A DNA stretch of 64,000 nt from the NCBI RefSeq assembly GCF_018130545.1, contig NZ_JAFCKF010000003.1, positions 124,001-188,000 on the forward strand, read 5' to 3'. Made by a program: the position numbers and the translations under genes. This document shows positions 57,671 to 64,000 of this stretch, one piece after another; within the stretch, counting starts at the first letter, position 1, and each line of letters opens with the position of its first letter. This DNA comes from Bradyrhizobium tropiciagri (GTDB lineage: Bacteria > Pseudomonadota > Alphaproteobacteria > Rhizobiales > Xanthobacteraceae). The notes beneath the pieces were generated by a model. That model was not told the origin of the DNA. It was given only the letters and a program-made list of their open reading frames with translations, and searched no databases.

Positions 57671-58386
57671 TCAGACAAGCACCTCGTCAAACAGGCCCTG
57701 CATCGCCGCCCAGGAGCGGCGGTCGGCCGCGCGTCGTAGAGCGCCGACTTCATGATCGAGCCGTCCGCGGTCGGATTGGTAAAACCATGCAGCGCGTTGC
57801 CGTAGCTGATCACCTGCCAGTCGGCAACCTTGCCGGCGCGCATCTCGGTCTCGAACGCCGTGACCTGATCGGGCGGCGCCAGCGGATCGTCGGCGCCGGT
57901 CAACACCAGCACGCTCGCTTTCACCGCACCTGCCGCCGCAGGCTGCGTGGTCGAGAGCACGCCGTGGAAGCTCACGGCGGCCTTCAGCTCGGCGCCATCG
58001 CGCGCCAACTCGAGCGCGACAGTGCCGCCGAAGCAGAAGCCGATCGCCGCGCATCTCGTGGCATCGACCTCGGGCAGTGCGATCAGTGTCGCAAACGCGG
58101 CGCGCGCCCGCGCCCGGAGTTTCGCCGGATTGGTGCGCAGCTCGCCGATCAGCGCCATCGCCTGCTGCAGATCGGCAGCCTGTCGCCGCTCGCCGAACAT
58201 GTCGGCCGCGAGCGCGACATAGCCGCGCTCGGCAAGCCTGCGCGCCCGCTCCATCGCGAAATCGCCGAGCCCGAGTCCTTCATGGAACACCAGCACGCCC
58301 GGGCGCTTTGCGCCGCGGTCCTTGAATGCGAGATAGCCGCGCAGATTGGCGTCGCCGCCGGCGTAGTCGATGTCACCTGTGTGCAT
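57671..58386 (-). pseudogene. Dienelactone hydrolase-family gene with 3' frameshift
   Basis: The alpha/beta hydrolase has all three catalytic parts in frame from ATG 58386: Cys in GFCFGGTVALEL, Asp in TGADDPLAPPD and His in NALHGFTNPTADG. Just after, at about 57728-57732 (GCGCGGCC read on the minus strand), the frame leaves the family ending. In the frame one base away, the normal C-terminus continues (DRRSWAAMQGLFDEVLV, stop at 57671). As written, translation would instead end at 57655 with an unrelated 18-residue tail. One missing base explains it. The core could still fold. A GC-run sequencing error is an alternative. Confidence 0.72.
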
Positions 58387-58408
58387 GCAATTCTCGTCAA
58401 AGGCAGCG

Positions 58409-58452
58409 TGATCCGGAAAAGTGGGCACCGGTTTTCCGATACGGATCATGCT
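58409..58452. repeat. Dispersed repeat, short (GATCCGGAAAAGTG type)
   Basis: GATCCGGAAAAGTG, GGTTTTCCG and GATCATGC occur in this order, similar to the inverse of 59805-59842 (GCATGATCCGGAAAAGTGCGAAGC). It is a short form of a dispersed element commonly seen in Bradyrhizobium intergenic regions. It lies between the hydrolase gene and the secreted protein at 58597. Confidence 0.7.
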
Positions 58453-58596
58453 CAAACAAAAAATCGACCGTGATCCGGAACGCATCATGCGCGCGGGGCC
58501 GGAACTTCACACCGGTTTGAACGCAGAGCAAGGCTGCGTCGGAACAGGCGCGGCACAGCGAAATTAGCTCACCACTACGACGAGAGGAGACCTTGC

Positions 58597-59034
58597 ATGA
58601 CACAACTCAAAATTCTTGGTGCGGCGGCCCTGCTCGCGACGGCCATGGCCACCCCCGCGATGGCGCAACAGACCATCGGCACCGCCGTGCGCTGCTCCAA
58701 TGCCACGCCGGACGCCCGATGCCAGACGATGGCGCCGGGCACCACCGCGACCACCTATCACCACCGCGCCTACCGGCGGGACCGCGACTGGCAGAATCCG
58801 AGCTGGCAAGACAGCTACAATCGTTATGATCCCGGCCCTGCCGACGTCGCCGCCGGCGTGGTCGGCGGTGCGGTCGGCACCGCGGCTGCGATCGCCACCG
58901 CCCCGTTCGGCGGCCCGGACTATTATCGCAGCGCCCCGATGGGCGGCGAGGAATATGCGCGGCAGAATGGCTTTGTCTGCACCCCCGGCACCTGGTTCCG
59001 CGGCAGCGACGGCCTCCAGCACCCCTGCCAGTAG
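58597..59034 (+). CDS. Secreted hypothetical protein, 145 aa
   Basis: ATG 58597 has a strong AGGAGA site. The product has a signal peptide (MTQLKILGAAALLATAMATPAMAQQ) and then a basic/Trp-containing part (YHHRAYRRDRDWQNPSWQDSYNRY). One hydrophobic stretch follows (AAGVVGGAVGTAAAIATAPFGG), ending GFVCTPGTWFRGSDGLQHPCQ with two Cys. It resembles small envelope proteins of Bradyrhizobium with an AGxxGGAxGTAAAI glycine-zipper-like segment. Function is unknown. A terminator follows 24 bases after its stop. Confidence 0.75.
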   Translation: MTQLKILGAAALLATAMATPAMAQQTIGTAVRCSNATPDARCQTMAPGTTATTYHHRAYRRDRDWQNPSWQDSYNRYDPGPADVAAGVVGGAVGTAAAIATAPFGGPDYYRSAPMGGEEYARQNGFVCTPGTWFRGSDGLQHPCQ

Positions 59035-59057
59035 CTCGGGCAAACGGCTAACTGCGC

Positions 59058-59083
59058 AAAAGGCGGCTCTCGGGCCGCCTTTT
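59058..59083 (+). terminator. Rho-independent terminator
   Basis: AAAAGGCGGC (59058-59067) pairs with GCCGCCTTTT (59074-59083) around a 6-base loop. It follows the secreted-protein gene ending at 59034. Confidence 0.85.
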
Positions 59084-59192
59084 GCCATCCAGCTGGAGGC
59101 GAAACGCTCTGGCCGAGCCGAGCGGGGTCCGGCGTTGGTTCTGGCTCTGGCGCACCAAGTCTGCTATGCGAGCCCGCAAATCACACCATTTC

Positions 59193-59267
59193 GCCGGCTT
59201 AGCTCAGCGGTAGAGCAGCAGTTTTGTAAACTGAAGGTCGGGGGTTCAATCCCCTCAGCCGGCACCA
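59193..59267 (+). tRNA. tRNA-Thr (UGU)
   Basis: The 75-base gene has acceptor GCCGGCT paired to AGCCGGC, D-arm TAGCTCAGCGGTAGAGC, anticodon loop TTTGTAA with anticodon TGT, T-arm GGGGGTTCAATCCCCTC and encoded CCA. It appears complete. No attachment repeat was seen on its 3' side within the window. Confidence 0.96.
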
Positions 59268-59421
59268 GCTTTCGACCCCAGCTCACCGCCAATAGGCGCG
59301 CCACCGAGCCCCGGTTTGGCGGGCGTGGCGTTCGACCTCGAGGTTTGAGGCTTGCACTCACCGAAAAGGTTCCGCAAAATTGGGCAACAGGGAGCCACAC
59401 ACCGACTCGGGCAGGCACCGG

Positions 59422-59736
59422 ATGACGGAACAGCAACTGCGGGCGCGGACATCTTTGCTGAAGGCAACGCTGTTGGTCTGCGCGCTGCTGATGGGCTACT
59501 CGGATCTCATCACCACCAATGAGATATTGCAGCGCGGAATGGGTGAGCTCAACCCGTTCATGCGGTTCACCCAGCAATGGCTGGGCGAATGGTGGCTCAT
59601 CGCCAAGCTGGGCTTGACCTATCTCATGATGTGGATGCTTTGGCGCGGCAAGAGCGAGCGCCAGATGGCCTATGTGGTCGCCTTCATCGCGACGCCCGTC
59701 TACAACAATCTGATCATCCTCGCGGGCACCCATTAG
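59422..59736 (+). CDS. Small membrane protein (DUF5658-like), 104 aa
   Basis: The product has three or four hydrophobic segments: LLKATLLVCALLMGYSDLITT, WWLIAKLGLTYLMMWMLW and YVVAFIATPVYNNLIIL. The conserved DLITTNEILQRGMGELNPFM motif is typical of the DUF5658 family of small inner-membrane proteins. ATG 59422 is used because it follows the Thr-tRNA region and gives the family length; upstream frames overlap the tRNA. The gene is followed by a dispersed repeat. The biochemical role of the family is unknown. Confidence 0.78.
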   Translation: MTEQQLRARTSLLKATLLVCALLMGYSDLITTNEILQRGMGELNPFMRFTQQWLGEWWLIAKLGLTYLMMWMLWRGKSERQMAYVVAFIATPVYNNLIILAGTH

Positions 59737-59744
59737 CTGACCCT

Positions 59745-59842
59745 AAAGCGCGATGAGACCAAGTTGATCGTCATCGCGCTTTAGCTTGTCGTCTGAGCCT
59801 GATCTTTTCGGAAAGCCGCTTCGCACTTTTCCGGATCATGCT
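59745..59842. repeat. Dispersed palindromic repeat
   Basis: The element begins with an inverted repeat AAAGCGCGATGA (59745-59756) and TCATCGCGCTTT (59771-59782), and ends with CGGAAAGCCGCTTCGCACTTTTCCG followed by GATCATGC, the inverse of the element at 58409-58452. The first hairpin could also end the DUF5658-like gene. It is the longer member of a dispersed family. Confidence 0.75.
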
Positions 59843-60027
59843 CTGGGGCTGATGCCGGCCGGCCGCCGTCGCACAGTGACCGTGTCGCACTGTTGTCACA
59901 TCCCATTGATGTTTCGAAACATGTTCGGCCGCCGCGGCCGAGGATCGCGTTGGACAAGGCGCCGCAAACCGCCCTAAGCTCGCTCCATCGCGGCAACAGA
60001 GGCCGCCAAGGCGCGGTTCTGACGACG

Positions 60028-60210
60028 ATGGACTGGTCCTACTATCTCGTGGGTGGTGCTGTTGTCCTGCTCCTGCTGGCCTATCGCCTCCATGGCGGGC
60101 TGTTTAGGAAGGACACGCTGCAGGACGAGCGGCTGAATCGACTGATCGATGAACGCATCGAGCGCATGGACTTCAAGCGCGAGAACAAGCACGAACCGTC
60201 CCCGCCATAA
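60028..60210 (+). CDS. Small single-pass membrane protein, 60 aa
   Basis: ATG 60028 opens a frame with one N-terminal membrane segment (YYLVGGAVVLLLLAYRLHGGLF) and a charged, helical tail (DERLNRLIDERIERMDFKREN). This layout is typical of small inner-membrane proteins in rhizobia. The longer upstream reading lacks support. The ribosome site is weak. Function is unknown. Confidence 0.6.
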   Translation: MDWSYYLVGGAVVLLLLAYRLHGGLFRKDTLQDERLNRLIDERIERMDFKRENKHEPSPP

Positions 60211-60245
60211 CACTGGCCAGCCAGGCCTCGCGCGCTGATCTTCAG

Positions 60246-60497
60246 TCAGCCGAGATCGACCGCCGGCCGCGGCAGCCGCGCCAGCTCGCAGGCGAATACG
60301 GCAGCTCCGAATCCGGCGAAGCCTGCTTTGACACCGGTGAGACGTCCGGCACCAGATTCTTCGATGCAGACGCCGACGCAGTCCGCTGCTGCAAATCTCT
60401 TGATGATCCCGTGAACGCCGACCGTCCTGCGGCCGATATTGCCTTCAAACCGAAGTGCCTGGGCATCGAGTCCTCCATCCAGATTCTTGTGGCTCAC
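60246..60497 (-). CDS. Hypothetical protein, 83 aa (weak)
   Basis: The frame begins MSHKNLDGGLDAQALRFEG and reads through a Gly/Ala/Val-rich sequence (GVHGIIKRFAAADCVGVC, LTGVKAGFAGFGAAVFACE) to PRPAVDLG. Codon use is only slightly unlike noise and no ribosome site is obvious. No family is recognised. It may be a fragment of a larger protein. The next stretch, 60498-60872, shows no gene; it contains two near-copies of CTTGTGGCTCACGC about 18 bases apart. Confidence 0.28.
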   Translation of the reverse strand: MSHKNLDGGLDAQALRFEGNIGRRTVGVHGIIKRFAAADCVGVCIEESGAGRLTGVKAGFAGFGAAVFACELARLPRPAVDLG

Positions 60498-60872
60498 GCG
60501 GTTTCTTGTGGCTCACGCCGTGCGTCGTCCCCAGGTCCAATCCGAACACGTCGTTGCGATTCAATCAAAGCGCTTCGCTTGATTGCCCACAAGTACAGAG
60601 AGAACCGTATTATTCCGGTATTCAGCAGATGCTTCACATCATCGATCGCGCAGCTGCACTGCATGCCATGCCACGTCGAGCGCGTAATGGGTCACGGCCT
60701 GCGCCACGACGAATTGTCCCGTTGCGCAACCTCTGTTCCAGGGTCGCGCCCACCGTCCGGCTCACTGGCAGGAATCGTGGGATCCTTCCCGTAGCATCAC
60801 CCATCCCGCACCTTGCTGCTGTTCTTGCAACCCAAAACGGGGTATGCAGAATGTCGGATGGGACATCAGCCA

Positions 60873-61064
60873 ATGACCTATTTGATCCTTGCCCGGGACG
60901 GCACCAGCCAGATCGTGTTGAAGCGCGACAGCGAAGACGCGGCCGAGAAGAAGGCGCGCGAGCTGAAGGAGATGGGATGGTTCGAGGTCGAGGTCCGCGA
61001 GGACAAGGCCGGCGATGCAGTCCCCGGCACGCTGACCGATCGGTCGTCCCAGACCCTGCAATGA
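60873..61064 (+). CDS. Small hypothetical protein, 63 aa
   Basis: The product (MTYLILARDGTSQIVLKRDSE, then KKARELKEMGWFEVEVRED) has a strand-helix-strand layout. It resembles a family of small proteins common in Bradyrhizobium that start with (M)xYLIxARDG and carry the KKARELxExG helix. ATG 60873 is used; in-frame ATGs upstream have no better site. Function is unknown. It precedes two further small genes on the same strand. Confidence 0.65.
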   Translation: MTYLILARDGTSQIVLKRDSEDAAEKKARELKEMGWFEVEVREDKAGDAVPGTLTDRSSQTLQ

Positions 61065-61123
61065 ACCACGTCCTTCGGTGAACCTTTGTCGGATGGCCCT
61101 TACACATGTGTGAGGAGCCTACC

Positions 61124-61303
61124 ATGTCCGACACAGCACATTACCGCTTCCAGTCCGACCAGGCGCGACGGCTGGCCCGCCAGGTCACCGATGCCGCGGT
61201 GCGCGAGAAGCTGCTCGAGATGGCCGAGGAGTATGGCCGCTACGCCGACCTGATCGAAGCGCGCAGCACCGAGCCGGGCCTGGCTGCCCAGGTGACCCAC
61301 TAG
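61124..61303 (+). CDS. Small helical hypothetical protein, 59 aa
   Basis: ATG 61124 follows GAGGAGCC. The product is mostly helical (YRFQSDQARRLARQVTDAAVREKLLEMAEEYGRYADLIEAR). It is similar in style to the 77-residue product at 1875-2108 and to a widespread rhizobial family with an ARRLAxxVTDxxxRExLLEMAEEYxxxA pattern. The function is unknown. It starts 60 bases after the preceding small gene. Confidence 0.72.
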   Translation: MSDTAHYRFQSDQARRLARQVTDAAVREKLLEMAEEYGRYADLIEARSTEPGLAAQVTH

Positions 61304-61352
61304 GCCGCCCTGTTCCGTCAGCGGTCAGCAAGTTCACGCGTCAGGGACAAGC

Positions 61353-61550
61353 TTGGAAGCTCTCGACGGCATCCTTTTCCTGCTCGCGTCGATTTTGGGC
61401 TGGCCGATCCGGTGGATCGGCCGATGGCTGGATCGGCAGCCGCATCGCGACCCGTCGCAGATATCGACCCTTCACAAGATCGGCCGCCTCGCGCTTGGCT
61501 TCGCCATCACCGCCGCGATCCTGGTCCCGTTGGGCTGGCTCATCTTCTGA
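61353..61550 (+). CDS. Small membrane protein, 65 aa
   Basis: A TTG at 61353 with AGGGACA upstream opens a frame with two hydrophobic parts (LDGILFLLASILGWPIRWIGRWL and GFAITAAILVPLGWLIF) and a short polar loop. The layout of a two-segment membrane protein favours a real gene, though the start is not ATG. No family is recognised. Confidence 0.5.
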   Translation: MEALDGILFLLASILGWPIRWIGRWLDRQPHRDPSQISTLHKIGRLALGFAITAAILVPLGWLIF

Positions 61551-61951
61551 TCAGGACGCGCCATGGCTCCGCCGACCACCGCTTGATGCAAGGCCTTAAG
61601 CGGCGGCCGAATTCCGGCGAAAACGCCTGAGGATTTGCTCGGAACGTTATGCACTCTCGCGCGATTTTCCTCGCACGAGAGTCCGCGAAGCCAACCGCAA
61701 TCTGCGGCGAACGCCGAACTCCGGCTGGCCGCGAATCAGGCACCGATCGCCATCCGACCCCGGCCCCGACCGTCGGTACCCGGTTCGCCCCGAACACCAC
61801 CCCCCGCCGGCACGGACCGCCCTACGCACCCCCCAATTGTCACAATTATGTCACCGCACCTGTGAAACAGGCGTCTTCGTCAACCATCATGATGGCGAGC
61901 GCTTGATTCCGGGCGGTTGCTTTGCTGGAATCCGCGCGCTCAAGGTGCGCC
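61551..61951. other. Gene-free stretch
   Basis: These 401 bases contain no reading frame with a good ribosome site or coding composition. The AT-rich CACAATTATGTCACC near 61834-61848 could be part of a promoter for the proline-rich gene that starts at 61952. No repeat or hairpin was recognised. Confidence 0.4.
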
Positions 61952-62506
61952 ATGAAGTGGATGAAGGAACGCGATCTCCTGATCGCGCAGACAATGGCTT
62001 TCGTACAATCGGTGAAGGGCAAGCTGCCCGACGCCGAGCTGCCGACGCCTGCCGCACGGACGGCCGCGCCACCGGCGCCTGCCCCGCTGCCCGCCACCCC
62101 GGCAGCCGTGACCGAGGCTAAACCCGTACTGGACGACAAAGCCCTCCTGGAGATGCAGGCCGCCTTGGAGATCAAGCCCGCCCTGGAGATCAAGCCTGCG
62201 GCCGAGACTCGGATGGTGATGCCGCCCCCGCTTCCGGTGCCGACCGTGCTCGAGGGCCTGCCCGCCACACCGCCGCCCTTGGCGGTGACAGTCGTCGAGG
62301 TGCCGCCACCCCCGGCGCAGCCGCCGCAATTTGCCAAACTCGACATCAGCGGCGACTTCGGATCCGAGGTGCGGGAACGGGTTGCCAATTTCCGCGCCCA
62401 GCAGCAGCGTTTCCTCAAAGAGCGCGAGGAATACTGCACCACGACGATGGCCAAGGTCCGCGCTGCGATCCGCGACAACAGCGAGCTGCCGCGCTCCGGC
62501 AAGTAA
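61952..62506 (+). CDS. Proline/alanine-rich hypothetical protein, 184 aa
   Basis: ATG 61952 follows AAGGTG. The product starts with a helix (MKWMKERDLLIAQTMAFVQSVKG) and continues with a long Pro/Ala-rich linker (about 30-125) containing the duplicated ALEIKPALEIKPA motif. It ends with a second helix (SEVRERVANFRAQQQRFLKEREEYCTTTMAKVRAAI). The layout suggests two helical ends joined by a flexible arm. It has no signal peptide and no family is recognised. The duplicated ALEIKP could vary in number. Confidence 0.65.
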   Translation: MKWMKERDLLIAQTMAFVQSVKGKLPDAELPTPAARTAAPPAPAPLPATPAAVTEAKPVLDDKALLEMQAALEIKPALEIKPAAETRMVMPPPLPVPTVLEGLPATPPPLAVTVVEVPPPPAQPPQFAKLDISGDFGSEVRERVANFRAQQQRFLKEREEYCTTTMAKVRAAIRDNSELPRSGK

Positions 62507-62539
62507 CCGGAGCCCCTTTCTCCGCACCGTCTGCTGGCT

Positions 62540-63697
62540 TTAGCCCCGCGCGCCGGATTTCACCGGCTCGGTCAGAAAGCGCCCGCTTGGTCGCGCCAGC
62601 GCCGGCTCCTCCATGGCATCACCGGCCGGCTGCCTGCCTTCCGCCATCGATCGCAAGCTCGCCATCGCCTGGGTCATGCGTTCGCCGAATTTGACGGCGG
62701 CGCCATCGAGGAATGCCTTGTCCTTCGGCTTCGGCTTGGCGATCCGCAGCTCGAAACGCGACGTCCCGTCCGGGCGTTCCAGAACGGCCCGGGTCATGAT
62801 GATGCGCGGCGCGCCGGGCACCGGCAGCGTGATGCCGACCGTGAAGTAATCGACCGGGCGCCAGTCGAGCGTTTCCTCGACATTGGTATGGCTGCCGTGG
62901 GCGCAATGATTTTTGGTGCCGACCCCACGGCGCCCCTTGCCCGACTCCTCGACGATGTCGTCGGCGTCCCACCACTTCTGCCATTGCCCGGGCACGGTGA
63001 TGAACTCCCACACCGTCTGCGGGGGCGCGGCGATGTCGAACTCCAGGATCGCGTAGGCGTCGTCGCGCGTCACCTCCATCCGGACCTGCGCGTCATCCTG
63101 CTGCCACGCCGCTTCGAGATCGCGCGCCCACAGCGTCACGTCGCCAATGATGTCGATGGTCTCTTGATGCGGGATCAACCCTTGCGCCACCGGATCGACG
63201 CCCATGGCGCGGATCGCCGCATCGCTGTAGAGCGCGTAGGCGCGGCCGCCGAGTTTTTCGCCAACACTGTTCTTGAGCAGCCGATGGACCAGGATGACGT
63301 CGCGCCCGGCGAGCTCCTCCCTGCCGCCCATCTTCTGCTTCACCATCTCGCCGTGATGGATCACGAATTTGAAATCGAGATCGCCCATCGCGACGCAGGC
63401 CTTGCACTCGCAGGTCGAGGCCTGGCGGATGTCGCGCAGCCGCCGGCGGAATTTGAAATAGGCGCCCTCGATCGCGTCCTGCAGCAGCGAGCCGTCGACT
63501 GTCCCAGTCGAGTAGACGAACGCGGCGTCGCCCTCGAACTTGGCGAGGCGAAATGGCGGGCGCAGCCCCTTCACCACCACATCCATGAAATCGGCGATGA
63601 TATCCTGCGCATGGTCGAGCTCGACCGCCGCGAGGAAGTTGGTGTAGCCGGAGATGTCGGCAATCGCGAAATATGCGGCTTCAGCTTTCGGAAGCAT
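62540..63697 (-). CDS. Cyclase-like (DUF2652) + SRPBCC fusion protein
   Basis: The 385-residue protein has an N-terminal domain related to class III cyclases of the DUF2652 type (about 1-190): AYFAIADISGYTNFLAAVELDHAQ, FRLAKFEGDAAFVYS and HRLLKNSVGEKLGGRAYALYSD. A C-terminal SRPBCC/START-like domain follows (about 205-350): EFDIAAPPQTVWEFITVPGQWQKWWDADDIVEE, HGSHTNVEETLDWRPVDYFT. The N-terminal part keeps some metal-site acidic residues but whether it is catalytic is open. SRPBCC domains bind hydrophobic ligands. ATG 63697 fits the family. It may convert ligand binding into a signal. Confidence 0.84.
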   Translation of the reverse strand: MLPKAEAAYFAIADISGYTNFLAAVELDHAQDIIADFMDVVVKGLRPPFRLAKFEGDAAFVYSTGTVDGSLLQDAIEGAYFKFRRRLRDIRQASTCECKACVAMGDLDFKFVIHHGEMVKQKMGGREELAGRDVILVHRLLKNSVGEKLGGRAYALYSDAAIRAMGVDPVAQGLIPHQETIDIIGDVTLWARDLEAAWQQDDAQVRMEVTRDDAYAILEFDIAAPPQTVWEFITVPGQWQKWWDADDIVEESGKGRRGVGTKNHCAHGSHTNVEETLDWRPVDYFTVGITLPVPGAPRIIMTRAVLERPDGTSRFELRIAKPKPKDKAFLDGAAVKFGERMTQAMASLRSMAEGRQPAGDAMEEPALARPSGRFLTEPVKSGARG

Positions 63698-63825
63698 CGA
63701 GACCTCCAGCGCAACCGGTTCACGCCAATCCCATGGATGCGCAGTTTGTCACACCCTCTCGCGATCCGCGACTACAACAAGCCGCCGCGCTCAGGTAAAT
63801 AGCACACCGCCCTGCACCACGACCT

Positions 63826-63856
63826 CGTCATGTCCTGGCTCGTCCCGGCCATGACG
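63826..63856. repeat. Short inverted repeat (CGTCATG..CATGACG)
   Basis: CGTCATG (63826-63832) and CATGACG (63850-63856) are perfect inverted arms, extended by CCT/AGG outside. It lies just past the 3' end of the hydrolase gene and may be part of a dispersed intergenic element or a terminator. Confidence 0.4.
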
Positions 63857-63877
63857 GAGGACGACCCGGAGCCAAAG

Positions 63878-64000
63878 TCAGCGGCCGCCGATCTTCTCCA
63901 GCACCGGCAGCAGATACTTCAAGAACTCGCCGGGGTTCTCGCTCATCGGGAAATGGCCGAGGCCTTTCATGATGGTGGCCTCGGCTCCGGCGATGCTGTT
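63878..64000 (-). CDS. Alpha/beta hydrolase, 3' end only
   Basis: The gene is cut by the right window edge; 40 codons remain, ending with TGA at 63878-63880. The piece shows the C-terminal catalytic-His region of alpha/beta hydrolases (KGLGHFPMSENPGEFLKYLLPVLEKIG). His in GHFP is the likely catalytic residue, and the FPMSENPxEF helix is typical. The substrate cannot be told from this part. It is on the same strand as the cyclase-like/SRPBCC gene, about 180 bases upstream of it. Confidence 0.75.
   Translation of the reverse strand, partial: NSIAGAEATIMKGLGHFPMSENPGEFLKYLLPVLEKIGGR

Noticed and set aside
60498-60545. Two near-copies of CTTGTGGCTCACGC
   Set aside because: Short, only two copies, no clear flanking structure. 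Not enough to call an element.
1-64000. CRISPR arrays, defence genes or complete insertion sequences
   Set aside because: No regular direct repeats with spacers and no intact transposase or restriction genes were seen. The only recombination gene is the integrase remnant at 14101-14376.

Overview
The window reads as a chromosomal segment of a high-GC alphaproteobacterium of the Bradyrhizobium/Rhodopseudomonas type. This rests on codon use and on typical features: many LivFGHMK-type ABC genes, acyl-CoA dehydrogenases, dispersed palindromic intergenic repeats (16871-17010, 25623-25770, 58409-58452, 59745-59842), and small hypothetical proteins of a style common in that genus. The species assignment is inference; there is no rRNA gene here.

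Layout. 1-1598: the 3' end of a malonate decarboxylase acyltransferase gene (mdcH-like) and small membrane-protein genes. 1599-14492: a 12.85-kb block bounded by a perfect 44-bp direct repeat, which is the 3' part of tRNA-Gly(UCC). The intact tRNA is at the right end (14449-14522), and a degraded tyrosine-recombinase gene lies just inside it, so the block looks like an integrated genomic island. Its cargo, all on the minus strand, is an oxidation and uptake set: SDR, MoaF-like, NTF2-like, a complete branched-chain-type ABC importer, an AraC regulator, an aldehyde dehydrogenase and a GMC oxidoreductase. A second 3' tRNA fragment (CAU anticodon) sits at its left end.

14523-25770: backbone genes. 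These include a possible 14-codon leader peptide with an extreme Shine-Dalgarno match, a YCII protein, a lytic transglycosylase, a NUDIX hydrolase behind a 20-bp palindrome, a ClC-type chloride/proton antiporter, a class III nucleotide cyclase and a 1,098-residue autotransporter. 25778-36320: small catabolic or transport units with divergent LysR regulators (amidohydrolase + MFS; NCS1 permease; azoreductase; polysaccharide deacetylase; DUF1989; sterol-desaturase family).

36348-53357: a large catabolic region. Minus-strand genes give acyl-CoA activation and oxidation (ligase, orphan solute-binding protein, two acyl-CoA dehydrogenases) plus an ACMSD-like amidohydrolase. A plus-strand operon encodes a complete three-component Rieske dioxygenase (reductase, alpha, beta, ferredoxin), a diol dehydrogenase, a TetR regulator, two VOC extradiol-dioxygenase paralogues and a second SDR. 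Together these could dihydroxylate, rearomatise and cleave a ring, then oxidise the product as a CoA thioester. One of the two VOC proteins lacks two of the three iron ligands.

53430-64000: tRNA-Tyr, rlmB, secreted Gly/Tyr/His-rich and Pro-rich proteins, a nickel/cobalt-type transporter, a frameshifted dienelactone hydrolase, tRNA-Thr, several small membrane or hypothetical proteins, a cyclase-like/SRPBCC fusion protein and the 3' end of an alpha/beta hydrolase gene.
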